Positions 25,879 to 33,908 of a stretch of DNA of 64,000 nucleotides are shown in pieces; position 1 is the stretch's first letter; each line of letters begins with the position of its first letter. This DNA is from Enterococcus pseudoavium NBRC 100491 (lineage in GTDB: Bacteria; Bacillota; Bacilli; Lactobacillales; Enterococcaceae): assembly GCF_001544295.1 (NCBI RefSeq), contig NZ_BCQF01000002.1, positions 124,001 to 188,000 of the forward strand, in the 5' to 3' direction. The translations under genes and the position numbers were made by a program. A model generated the notes under the pieces. That model searched no databases. It saw only the letters and a list, made by a program, of their open reading frames with translations, and had not been told where the DNA came from.

Positions 25879-27288
25879 TTAAACCAACTGCTCCTGCTTC
25901 GTCTTTTGAATGTATTGATCAATTTCATGTGCGGCAACTTTTCCTGCTCCCATGGCTAAGATAACAGTCGCTGCACCAGTTACAATATCACCACCGGCAA
26001 AAACACCCGGAATGGATGTCACACAGGTTTCTTCATCCGCATCAATATAGCCCCATTTGTTCAAAGCTAATTCAGGGAAAGTATCTAATAAGACTTTATT
26101 GGCTCCTTGTCCAATTGCTTCAATCGCAGTATCTGCTTCGATAATAAACTCACTGCCTGGAATGACGATTGGTCGGCGCCGACCTGACTCATCCGGTTCG
26201 CCTAACTCCATTTGCACACATTTGACCGCGGATAGACGGCCTGATCCATCATCGATATACTCAACTGGATTAGTCAACCAATAGTACTCAATCCCCTCTT
26301 CCACGGAATGATGGTATTCTTCCTCACGAGCTGGTAGCTCTTCCAATGAACGGCGATAAACGATTGAGACTTTTTCAGCCCCTAAGCGCTTCGCTGAACG
26401 AGCCGCATCCATCGCCACATTCCCGCCACCAATCACGACTACGTTCTTCGATTTTTGGACAGGAGTGTCATATTCGGGGAATTGATAGCCGTGCATCAGA
26501 TTGACCCGCGTCAAGTATTCACTGGATGAATAAACTCCGTTTAAAGAAGTTCCTTTGATTCCTTGGAATCTTGGTGCGCCCGCACCAACAGAGAGGTAGC
26601 AGGCATCAAAATCATTCAAGATTTCGTCCATTGTAATTGTTTTACCGACCACTACATTTGTTTCGATCTTGACACCTTGAGCCACAATCCCTTCAATCTC
26701 TTGTTTAACGACTCGTTTTGGCAGACGAAACTCAGGAATACCATAAGTCAGTACCCCACCAGGAGAGTGCAATGCTTCATAGATCGTCACATCATAACCT
26801 AATTTCGCTAGATCGCCAGCAGTAGTCAGTCCTGAAGGCCCCGAGCCAATTACTGCCACTCGGCCCTTATCACCCTTGTTTTCTTTGTATTCAAGTGGCT
26901 GTTGCAAAGCCCAATCAGCAACTAGACGTTCCAGTTTGCCGATCGCTACCGGTTCAAATTTCTTCGAACGTCCCAAACGACAGACCATCTCACATTGTTT
27001 TTCTTGTGGACAGACACGGCCGCAAATCGCTGGTAAATTTGTATAGCGCCCTAGAATCTCATACGCTAATGACATATTTTCTTCTTCAATCGCCTTGATA
27101 AAACCTGGAATGTCGATCATTACCGGACAACCTGTAATACAAGGAGCGTTTTTACATTGCAAGCAGCGGCTGGCCTCAAGCCGTCCTTCTTCTAACGTAT
27201 ACCCTAAAGCCACCTCATCAAAATTCTTGTTACGAATCTCAGGTGCTTGTTCTTTCATCGGTGTTTTCGTATAACTGCGTTTAGCCAT
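25879..27288 (-). CDS. NfnB/GltA-like FAD and Fe-S oxidoreductase subunit
   Basis: 469 aa, similar to the small subunit of NADPH glutamate synthase. Two 4Fe-4S Cys sets occur in the first 110 residues (CLQCKNAPCITGCPVMIDIPG and CGRVCPQEKQCEMVC). A glutathione-reductase-like FAD/NADPH half follows (VAVIGSGPSGLTTAGDLAKLGYDVTIYEA; VVVIGGGNVAMDAARSAKRLGA; the end VFAGGDIVTGAATVILAMGAG). No large glutamate synthase gene is present. Because the upstream gene, overlapping by 8 bases, is the NfnA/SudB-type partner, this is better read as NfnB/SudA of a ferredoxin/flavodoxin:NADP+ oxidoreductase than as GltD. Confidence 0.9.
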   Translation of the reverse strand: MAKRSYTKTPMKEQAPEIRNKNFDEVALGYTLEEGRLEASRCLQCKNAPCITGCPVMIDIPGFIKAIEEENMSLAYEILGRYTNLPAICGRVCPQEKQCEMVCRLGRSKKFEPVAIGKLERLVADWALQQPLEYKENKGDKGRVAVIGSGPSGLTTAGDLAKLGYDVTIYEALHSPGGVLTYGIPEFRLPKRVVKQEIEGIVAQGVKIETNVVVGKTITMDEILNDFDACYLSVGAGAPRFQGIKGTSLNGVYSSSEYLTRVNLMHGYQFPEYDTPVQKSKNVVVIGGGNVAMDAARSAKRLGAEKVSIVYRRSLEELPAREEEYHHSVEEGIEYYWLTNPVEYIDDGSGRLSAVKCVQMELGEPDESGRRRPIVIPGSEFIIEADTAIEAIGQGANKVLLDTFPELALNKWGYIDADEETCVTSIPGVFAGGDIVTGAATVILAMGAGKVAAHEIDQYIQKTKQEQLV

Positions 27289-28117
27289 TTGCGCTCACCT
27301 GCTTTTCATATCTCTCGTTGGCCAATAATTCTTCCGGTCGATACTGTTGCATCCGATTAACAAATTCACCCCAATCGACTTCTTCACCCAAAAATTCTGG
27401 TCCATCGACACAAGCAAATTTGATTGAATCTGCTACCGTTACGCGGCAACCACCACACATTCCGGTGCCATCAATCATAATCGGATTCAAGGACACATAA
27501 ATGGGCACATTATATTTTTGGGCGGTAATCGTACAGAATTTCATCATGATACTTGGACCAATCGCCCAAGCCATCGCAATGTTTTCTCGCTGAAAGACTT
27601 CTTCCATTGCCTGTGTAACGACACCTTTTTGCCCTATTGACCCATCATCTGTCATTAAAATTAGCTCATCGGAATATTTCCCACATTCTTCCTGCAAAAT
27701 TAACAAATCCGCAGTTTTAGCCCCTAAAACGGTGATCACACGATTCCCGGCTTCTTTCAAACCTTTGACAATTGGAAATAGCGCTGCGATTCCCACGCCC
27801 CCGCCGACTAAGAGAACCGTTCCATAATTTTCGATATCGGTAGCTTTCCCAAGCGGACCAACAATATCTGACAAAGCTTCACCAGCCATGACAGTTGCCA
27901 GCTGAGCAGTCGATTTACCAATCACTTGAAAGATTAAGCGAACCCAGCCCGCTTCTTTGTCTGTGTCGACGATTGTTAGAGGAATCCGTTCTCCTTGTTC
28001 GTCGATTCGCAAGATCACAAACTGACCGGGTTGAGCTTTACTGGCAATTCGCGGTGCATCGACTAAAATTTCATATTCTGTCGGTGCGAGCTCCTTGCGT
28101 TCTAATACTTTAAACAA
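27281..28117 (-). CDS. NfnA/SudB-like FAD/NAD-binding and 2Fe-2S subunit
   Basis: 278 aa. The ferredoxin-NADP reductase fold shows an FAD motif (RIPLTIVD near residue 50), the nucleotide-binding glycine stretch VLLVGGGVGIAALFPI and, at the C-terminus, the Cys set of the 2Fe-2S site (MCGGCRVTV ... FACVDGPEF). This is the small subunit of NfnAB/SudAB, known for reversible, sometimes electron-bifurcating, transfer among NADH, NADPH and ferredoxin. The start is TTG 28117 with GGAGTGAGAAT upstream; no ATG fits. Its 3' end overlaps the NfnB-like gene by 8 bases, indicating coupling. Confidence 0.9.
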   Translation of the reverse strand: MFKVLERKELAPTEYEILVDAPRIASKAQPGQFVILRIDEQGERIPLTIVDTDKEAGWVRLIFQVIGKSTAQLATVMAGEALSDIVGPLGKATDIENYGTVLLVGGGVGIAALFPIVKGLKEAGNRVITVLGAKTADLLILQEECGKYSDELILMTDDGSIGQKGVVTQAMEEVFQRENIAMAWAIGPSIMMKFCTITAQKYNVPIYVSLNPIMIDGTGMCGGCRVTVADSIKFACVDGPEFLGEEVDWGEFVNRMQQYRPEELLANERYEKQVSANG

Positions 28118-28146
28118 ATTCTCACTCCATTCTTCCCGTCTGATCC

Positions 28147-28596
28147 TTACTCCGCTGCTTCTACTAAACTTTTCACAAATGTTTTCAAGATTTCTTCATC
28201 ATCATCATCTGCTTCGTTTTCAATCTTCACTGTATCTGCGGCCTTTTTGGCACCCGTCTTGGCAAAAGCGTCATCAAAGGTAATCGCTGCCTGACAGAAA
28301 TAATCTGGATATAATTCGCTGTCTCCACTGCCGACTACACCATAGACTTTGCCTGATAAATCTTCATCAGGTAATTCTTCATGCAAATCTTCTAAATCAA
28401 AAGGCAGTTCACCGTCTCCATCAGTATAAGTAGCAAGAACACAAATATCTGCATCTTCATAAAAATCAGCCTCGGCATCATCTGCTTCGACGCGTTCAAC
28501 TTCAATGTCTAACGCTGTAAATGCATCCTCTAAAATTTCTGAGATCCCTTCAGTGTTCCCTGTGTTGCTGGCATAAACGATTTTTGCTAATGTCAT
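28147..28596 (-). CDS. Flavodoxin
   Basis: 149 aa from ATG 28596; the ATG nine bases earlier overlaps the AGAGAGG ribosome binding site and so is rejected. The FMN phosphate loop is SNTGNTEG (residues about 10-17), and the aromatic and acidic loops (TYTDGDGELPFDL; GSGDSELYPDYFC) flank the isoalloxazine. It is strongly acidic with a DDDDEE tail, as expected of an electron carrier. First gene of the operon, upstream of the Nfn-like pair and nifJ; it is the likely acceptor for NifJ and donor to NfnAB. Confidence 0.94.
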   Translation of the reverse strand: MTLAKIVYASNTGNTEGISEILEDAFTALDIEVERVEADDAEADFYEDADICVLATYTDGDGELPFDLEDLHEELPDEDLSGKVYGVVGSGDSELYPDYFCQAAITFDDAFAKTGAKKAADTVKIENEADDDDEEILKTFVKSLVEAAE

Positions 28597-28640
28597 TTCT
28601 GTCATCCTCTCTTGAATAAGTTTCTTAGTAGTGCTTATAT

Positions 28641-28662
28641 AAAGTCAGTATTAGCTGACTTT
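28641..28662. promoter_or_regulatory. Inverted repeat upstream of flavodoxin
   Basis: AAAGTCAG and CTGACTTT form a perfect 8-bp inverted repeat with a TATTAG centre, 45-66 bases before the flavodoxin start. It may be an operator or a leader hairpin. It does not match the Rex or CcpA consensus, so the factor is unknown. Confidence 0.4.
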
Positions 28663-28972
28663 TATCGTAGACAAATAAAGAACCATTTAATCATTACCTA
28701 TCAGTCTAAAAGCTTTCGGACTTAGCAACATTTTCTATTCAAAAATCCACTTTAGGTAGTTGCCACCTTGCTATTATCATACCTTATAATCAGTGATTAT
28801 TAAACATAGCTAAGAAAAAAAATCTTTATTTTTATCGGCAGATGAAGATTTGTTTGATTTTATCATCTTTGTTATATAAAGTTTGTTAACGGTACCATTA
28901 AAAATAATTTCAATAGCCATTACTAGTAAAAAATTATTTTAGCTACGCGTCACAGCTTTCATTCTCATGGTT
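28663..28972. other. AT-rich intergenic stretch without recognised gene
   Basis: About 310 bases between the flavodoxin leader and the IS110 element. All six frames are broken by stops and I see no RNA fold or repeat, apart from the likely flavodoxin promoter at its left end. Confidence 0.5.
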
Positions 28973-28985
28973 TTTTCATATAAAA
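28973..28985. repeat. 13-bp direct repeat, left copy, flanking the IS110 element
   Basis: TTTTCATATAAAA, found again at 30458-30470. The pair encloses the transposase gene and its non-coding ends, about 1.5 kb, a normal size for this family. Confidence 0.55.
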
Positions 28986-28989
28986 CATA

Positions 28990-29018
28990 AGAGGTTCGGC
29001 AAATTTTGCCGAACCTCT
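28990..29018. repeat. Perfect 13-bp-arm palindrome at the left end of the IS
   Basis: AGAGGTTCGGCAA (28990-29002) and TTGCCGAACCTCT (29006-29018) with a three-base loop. No T-run follows on either strand beyond a weak TTATGTTTT on the minus strand. It could be a terminator left from the target, or the structured left end of the element. Confidence 0.6.
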
Positions 29019-29039
29019 AACGCTGTCTTGAAAACGAAG

Positions 29040-29228
29040 GAGCACTTATAATGAACTTGAGTAGTGACACAAACTCGAGGCTTTTATTGGCGGTCTTCCC
29101 CGTATACAAAACCGAGTGATTCGCTTTGTGAGACTAACGAATTGTCGCCCTCGTGCACGTATATAAAATTTCTTCAATTTTTCCAAAGCGAATCCGTCAC
29201 AACTCAATAATTCTGAGGAGTGGTTTAG
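29040..29228 (+). ncRNA. Candidate bridge/seek RNA region of the IS110 element
   Basis: The 190 bases before the transposase can fold on a long stem: GATTCGCTTTG (29118-29128) pairs perfectly with CAAAGCGAATC (29184-29194), with smaller possible hairpins inside. IS110-subgroup elements encode, in exactly this place, an RNA whose loops pair with target and donor DNA. That this one does is inference from family and position; target- and donor-binding loops were not resolved. Confidence 0.45.
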
Positions 29229-30389
29229 ATGGAAGTCGTTGTCGAACGTTGTTGTGGACTGGATGTTCACCAAAAAACCGTCGTCGCCTGCACACTTGTC
29301 GGAAATCTTTCGACCAATCGTCCGAAGAAAGTCATTAAAACCTTTGGTACACGAACCTTTGAGCTACAAGAACTAGCTTCATGGCTTCACGATCAAGAAA
29401 TTTCTACTGTTTTGATGGAAAGTACCGGACAATACTGGTATCCTATCTGGAATGTTTTGGAAAAGGAAGGATTCAAATTAATTCTTGCCAATCCTCAACG
29501 GATTAAAGGAATTCCTGGTCGAAAAACTGATCAAAAGGATGCCGAATGGATTGCCCAACTTGGTCGCGTGGGGCTCGTTCCTCAAAGTTATGTACCACCA
29601 ACAGATATACAAGAATTGCGTTCCCTCACTAGAACTCGTACTCATCTTATTGTCGAGCGAACCCAGCATAAGAATCGTATTCATAACATTCTCCAACAAG
29701 GAAATATTAAACTAACGGGATTTTTGTCAGATATCTATGGAAAGACTGGCAGAAAGCTCATCGACTTACTACTAAGTGGTGAAAAAATCGAAGAGGAAAC
29801 CGTTCTAAGGTGTCTTCACTCTCGGGTAAAAGCTTCCCAAAGAGATATTGTCGAGTCACTAAAAGGTACACTGACAAAAGCCCATCGGTTTGAGATGCAA
29901 GTTCACTTTGATATCATCGATTGTCTCGAGGAGCAGATTACTGAATTGAGTAAAGAAATTCGCATAAGAACTGCACCTTATCAAGAGATTATCGACAAAT
30001 TGATAAAGATTCCAGGTATAAAAGAAAGTTGTGTAGAAGTCATTCTTTCGGAGATTGGACCGGATATTTCTGCTTTCCAAACACAATCCCATCTGGCCTC
30101 TTGGGCAGGTCTCTGTCCTGGAAGCTATGAAAGTGGCGGTGTTAGGAAGAAAGCGCATATCGGAAGAGGAAATAAATATTTGAGGACTGCCTTGTACCAT
30201 GCCGGGCGGACAGCTGCGCACTCAAACAGCCACATCTTTTCCGAATTTTATCAGCGACTTGCAAGTCGTGGTTCAAAACAAAAAGCTGTGATTGCGACAG
30301 CGCACAAGATTCTTCGGGTCATTTATCGAACGCTGGAATCAGCAAATAAAAAAAGCTACTGCGATGGTCTTGGACTGACATCACAGTAA
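29229..30389 (+). CDS. IS110-family transposase (RuvC-like DEDD plus Tnp_20 domain)
   Basis: 386 aa, intact. The N-terminal RuvC-like DEDD domain has D12 (CGLDVHQK), E64 (LMESTG), D101 and D104 (KTDQKDAEWIAQLG). A helical middle follows. The C-terminal transposase_20 domain begins near IIDKLIKIPGIKES and holds the serine region (WAGLCPGSYESGGVRKKAHIGRGNKYLRTALYHAG), where IS110 recombinases keep their catalytic Ser. GAGGAGTGGTTTAG precedes the ATG. It catalyses RNA-guided insertion and excision through a circular intermediate in studied relatives. Confidence 0.95.
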   Translation: MEVVVERCCGLDVHQKTVVACTLVGNLSTNRPKKVIKTFGTRTFELQELASWLHDQEISTVLMESTGQYWYPIWNVLEKEGFKLILANPQRIKGIPGRKTDQKDAEWIAQLGRVGLVPQSYVPPTDIQELRSLTRTRTHLIVERTQHKNRIHNILQQGNIKLTGFLSDIYGKTGRKLIDLLLSGEKIEEETVLRCLHSRVKASQRDIVESLKGTLTKAHRFEMQVHFDIIDCLEEQITELSKEIRIRTAPYQEIIDKLIKIPGIKESCVEVILSEIGPDISAFQTQSHLASWAGLCPGSYESGGVRKKAHIGRGNKYLRTALYHAGRTAAHSNSHIFSEFYQRLASRGSKQKAVIATAHKILRVIYRTLESANKKSYCDGLGLTSQ

Positions 30390-30457
30390 CTATCAAAAAA
30401 ATTTTTTACAACCTTATTATAAACGAGGAGAGGCTTTTTTTGCCATTTTTTCGTTTG

Positions 30458-30470
30458 TTTTCATATAAAA
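30458..30470. repeat. 13-bp direct repeat, right copy
   Basis: TTTTCATATAAAA, identical to 28973-28985. It marks the probable right boundary of the IS110 element. A 7-bp inverted repeat (ACGTACA 30475-30481, TGTACGT 30508-30514) lies just outside. Confidence 0.55.
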
Positions 30471-30521
30471 AAATACGTACATCCTCCCAAATTGAAACTA
30501 CCTAACTTGTACGTTTAATCA

Positions 30522-30563
30522 AAAAAACCGCAGATAATGAAAAAAATTCATTATCTGCGGTTT
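30522..30563 (-). terminator. Terminator of holA
   Basis: AACCGCAGATAATGAA and TTCATTATCTGCGGTT pair, with seven T residues on the minus strand, just after the holA stop. Confidence 0.9.
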
Positions 30564-30572
30564 AACTGCTAT

Positions 30573-31601
30573 CTAGTTTTTGATTCTTTCCGTACTTTTT
30601 AAAATGAACAATTGAAAGTTTAGTTCCTTTTCGGCTTGTCCCGTTTTGACTTCGTAATCATTTTCGACTAATTCATCATACATTGAAACTAATAAATTTA
30701 GCGGAAATTTAGCAATTTGCTGCATTGCCAGTTTCACTCGATAAGGGTGAACGCCTAATGTTTCAGCGATGTTGGCCTGTTGATACCCCATTTTCTGCAA
30801 AATTTTTGTTTGTAACAGTAATCGAATCTGGCCAATCAGAATAGCCGTTAACTTAATTGTCTCTTCTCCTTGCAGATGCAAGTCCTCATAAGTCTGATAC
30901 GCCTGTTCAGTATCACCTTTTAAAATCTGCTCAGTTAATTCGAATATGTTGTGTTCCAAAGTCTTAGGAACTAGATCTTGAACTAACTGAAGGGTAATCG
31001 TCCCACCTGCTCCAGCTAATAATAGTAGTTTTTCTAATTCGTTCATCGCTTTTGATAGATCGTAATCTGTTAAACGTAAAAACAAATCAAAAGCTTCTTT
31101 TGAAATTTTGACATTTTCATTATTGATATAGCGCTGTAAGAAGGTCCGTAACTCCCGTTCCTGCAGTGGGGCCGCATCAATTAGCTCTGTTTTTTTCAAA
31201 GCCTTAGTAATTTTTTTACGCGCATCAAGCTTTGGATAGGTCGCCCAAAAAACGACAATCGACGTATCAAGTGGTTGTTTTAAATAAGATACTAGACTGT
31301 CCGTATCCTGCTCAGGTACGTTATTTTTCTTTTCGCCTGTTAAAAAATAGGGATTTTCAACAAAGATTAAGCGATAATCCCCGAAAAAAGGCAACGATTC
31401 CGCTTCATCAATTACCGCACCTAAGCCGCTTTCTTCCATATCAAAAGACATGAAGTTGAGCTCTTCTAAGTCATCTTTTTTCATTCGATCGATGAAGGCC
31501 TGACGAATTTCCTGAATTAAATAATCCTCAGTCCCAGTAACTAAGTACACAGGTTTCAATGGTGCAGTTCTAATTTGCTGAAGAGCTTCTTGTGTGTTCA
31601 T
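30573..31601 (-). CDS. holA: DNA polymerase III subunit delta
   Basis: 342 aa. The delta subunit opens the beta sliding clamp within the clamp loader. The first domain (PLKPVYLVTGTEDYLIQEIRQAF) is a typical Firmicutes HolA start, with LPFFGDYRLIFVENPYFLT, and the C-terminal collar domain ends with MGYQQANIAETLGVHPYRVKLAMQQIAKF. TAGGAGTAATCAA precedes the ATG. Its place after comEC is the standard Firmicutes order. Confidence 0.94.
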   Translation of the reverse strand: MNTQEALQQIRTAPLKPVYLVTGTEDYLIQEIRQAFIDRMKKDDLEELNFMSFDMEESGLGAVIDEAESLPFFGDYRLIFVENPYFLTGEKKNNVPEQDTDSLVSYLKQPLDTSIVVFWATYPKLDARKKITKALKKTELIDAAPLQERELRTFLQRYINNENVKISKEAFDLFLRLTDYDLSKAMNELEKLLLLAGAGGTITLQLVQDLVPKTLEHNIFELTEQILKGDTEQAYQTYEDLHLQGEETIKLTAILIGQIRLLLQTKILQKMGYQQANIAETLGVHPYRVKLAMQQIAKFPLNLLVSMYDELVENDYEVKTGQAEKELNFQLFILKSTERIKN

Positions 31602-31683
31602 TTGATTACTCCTAGTTCAATAAATCATTAAGATTTTGATCTTTATCAGTTACTCATATTGCTGACTATCTATGCTAACACGA

Positions 31684-33804
31684 TTATTCAAGAAAATCTA
31701 TCATCACTTCAATTTTTGACTGATTAATGAGTGGCCACCATTGATAGTAGATCATTCCCTGTTGATCTGTCCGAAAGACTGTGACCCGATACTTTTTAAG
31801 CTTTCTCAAGGTTTCAACGGTCGGGTGACCATAACGATTGTTCTTTCCAACCGAGATAATTCCATATTTAGGCTGCATTTTTTTCAACAATGCTTCACCA
31901 GTCGAAGTATTGCTGCCGTGATGACCTACTTTAAGAAAATCCGTCCTTAATTGCGGATAAGCGCTAATTAATTTTTCTTCTCCCTCAACCTCTAAATCAC
32001 CAGTCAGTAAAAAACGTTGGCGATTTACTATAAAAAATGTAACCAGTGAGTCGTTGTTTTCTCCCCGACTTATCTCCGGTGACAGTATTTGGAGCTTTAG
32101 ATATTTTCCAACAGTATCTCCTCGTTGGACTAAATGAATTCGGGTTCCCGTAACTGATTCCAAGTTTCTTTTTAACGCCTGCTGAGAGCCTTTAGCAAGA
32201 TAAAGATTCTTTACTTTAATCTCATTGAGCACATGTGTCAGTTCCCCCATATGATCGGCATCGTTATGGGTAATCAACAGGTGGTCTATCTTTGAACAAC
32301 CAATTGATTTCAAAAAAGGTAATAGATTATAATCAGAAAGCTGTCTTTGTTGCTGCCTTTGCCATTTTTGGCGTTTGAAATTTGAACGCCCACCGGTATC
32401 AATCAGAAATGTTTCCCGCTTAAAGGGCAATCTGATGAAAATACAGTCTCCTTGACCGACATCAATAAACGTGACCAAACCCTTGGGGGAAAAGGAGAGC
32501 ATGATTAGGCAGAAAATCATTGCCCCCGCTAATAAATACACTTTTTGCCGATACTTCAAACGATCAATCATTAAAAGAACCAATAAAATCAAGAGCATCA
32601 GTAAAATCAAACTAGGCCGTCCAATCGTCAAATTAGGAAAAGCTATCCCTACTAAGACTATTTCCAATAATTGAAAGAGTCCATCCATTAAGCGACTTAA
32701 AACCTGGGTAAGCGGCAAAAAACAGCCAATAAAAAGTAATAGGCAGCCTGGTAAAATCACCCATTCAAACAATGGGAATAGTAACAACGTGACTAATCCG
32801 CCGATAAACGTCCACTCGCTAAAGCTATAAAGTAATAATGGCATTGAAAGAAATGAGAATAATAGCATCTGTTGCCAAGTTTTAAGCCGCAGATCCGTCA
32901 TGTAAAGCAGCAATAAAGCAAAATATAAACTCAACTGGGCACCAACTGACCAAAGGACTAGTGGAAAACACAGTACTAGAAAAAACAACATGATACTCCA
33001 TTGATCAAGTTTAGCAAGCATGCAATCAAAAGTGACACAAGTAAAAGCAATCAGATAGCTCAATACAGCTCGGATTGTGCTAAAGCTACTGCCAGTTAAG
33101 CCAATCAAAAACAGTCCTAGACCGCTTAACAGAATCAAGCGTGATTCTCTGACTAACCTGCAGCGTTTCAAAAGGAGGTGCACCCCACCTAAATAAAATT
33201 GAATATGTAGCCCTGATAAGGTAAATAAATGCAGCAAGCCGGTCGATTTATAGGCCTTCGTCTGCTCAGCAAAGTGACTATCCTTATAACCAATCACTAA
33301 AGCCTTCACGTAGCTTGCTAAACGCTGATCATAACACTGATCAATCCGCCAGATTAACTGCTTTCGCAGGTCACTCAACCTAGCACTTTTTCGAGGCATT
33401 GGTTTGAGTGCTCTCACCTGTAACTTTTGACTAATCCCTAAGCTATGATAGTATTTTTGTTCATCAAAACCATTTAGATTGCGGGCTGTTTCAAAGTTTT
33501 CTGACTCGCCACTAACTACGGCTACATTGGTTAAATCATTGCTTATCCAATACTTCTTTTCTCTAGGTTTTTTTAATGCATAATAGACCAAATATTTTTT
33601 CCCATGTATTTCGCCCGTTAGTTTTAATAAATTCCCATCGACCTTGACTGAATTGGTTTCGATTGTTAACACCTCCTCAGTGAGCTTGACTGGTTCCGCT
33701 ATTAATTGACTAATATAAAAGTAGGTTCGTATAGCTAGAAAAAAACTGCACAAAATGACCAGTAACAATAGCTGGCGCTTTTTCATGCAGACGATTCGAA
33801 GCAT
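31684..33804 (-). CDS. comEC: ComEC/Rec2 DNA-uptake channel, 5' end frameshifted
   Basis: Membrane channel for single-stranded DNA uptake in competence. From ATG 33804 it codes for 706 aa: a DUF4131 soluble part, a Competence domain with about eight membrane helices, and a C-terminal metallo-beta-lactamase domain (THNDADHMGE; HHGSNTS). The open frame continues upstream without a stop and encodes the expected first helices (RNYLLLPILVAVLSSSLIYQ and WIFLLLIIL), but has no ATG, GTG or TTG start. A start with AGGAG at 33934 is one base out of frame. Removing one T from the T5 tract at 33912-33916 (A5 in the gene) would join them into about 750 aa, the usual length. The copy may be non-functional or shortened. 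Confidence 0.85.
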   Translation of the reverse strand: MLRIVCMKKRQLLLLVILCSFFLAIRTYFYISQLIAEPVKLTEEVLTIETNSVKVDGNLLKLTGEIHGKKYLVYYALKKPREKKYWISNDLTNVAVVSGESENFETARNLNGFDEQKYYHSLGISQKLQVRALKPMPRKSARLSDLRKQLIWRIDQCYDQRLASYVKALVIGYKDSHFAEQTKAYKSTGLLHLFTLSGLHIQFYLGGVHLLLKRCRLVRESRLILLSGLGLFLIGLTGSSFSTIRAVLSYLIAFTCVTFDCMLAKLDQWSIMLFFLVLCFPLVLWSVGAQLSLYFALLLLYMTDLRLKTWQQMLLFSFLSMPLLLYSFSEWTFIGGLVTLLLFPLFEWVILPGCLLLFIGCFLPLTQVLSRLMDGLFQLLEIVLVGIAFPNLTIGRPSLILLMLLILLVLLMIDRLKYRQKVYLLAGAMIFCLIMLSFSPKGLVTFIDVGQGDCIFIRLPFKRETFLIDTGGRSNFKRQKWQRQQQRQLSDYNLLPFLKSIGCSKIDHLLITHNDADHMGELTHVLNEIKVKNLYLAKGSQQALKRNLESVTGTRIHLVQRGDTVGKYLKLQILSPEISRGENNDSLVTFFIVNRQRFLLTGDLEVEGEEKLISAYPQLRTDFLKVGHHGSNTSTGEALLKKMQPKYGIISVGKNNRYGHPTVETLRKLKKYRVTVFRTDQQGMIYYQWWPLINQSKIEVMIDFLE

Positions 33805-33908
33805 TAAAATAATTAATAGTAAAAAAATCCATCGATTAAACTGATAGATCAGGCTGCTTGATAAAACAGCAACAAGAATCGGTAATAGTAGATAATTACG
33901 GACAGCCT

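Larger units (their letters stand above)
28986..30457 (+). mobile_element. IS110-family insertion sequence, probably complete
   Basis: The interval between the two 13-bp repeats holds one intact transposase gene, about 240 bases of structured left non-coding sequence and about 70 bases on the right. IS110 elements lack terminal inverted repeats, so the exact ends cannot be read; these are estimates from the repeat. A long left non-coding end suits the IS110 subgroup, whose bridge RNA is encoded there, rather than IS1111. It inserted between the flavodoxin operon and holA without visibly breaking a gene. Confidence 0.6.

Noticed and set aside
25879-27288. Glutamate synthase small subunit (GltD) as the main call
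   Set aside because: No large subunit gene is near, and the overlapping upstream gene is an NfnA/SudB-type partner, so an Nfn-like complex fits better.
30475-30514. ACGTACA / TGTACGT as terminal inverted repeats of the IS
   Set aside because: Both arms lie on the right side of the transposase, and IS110 elements have no terminal inverted repeats.
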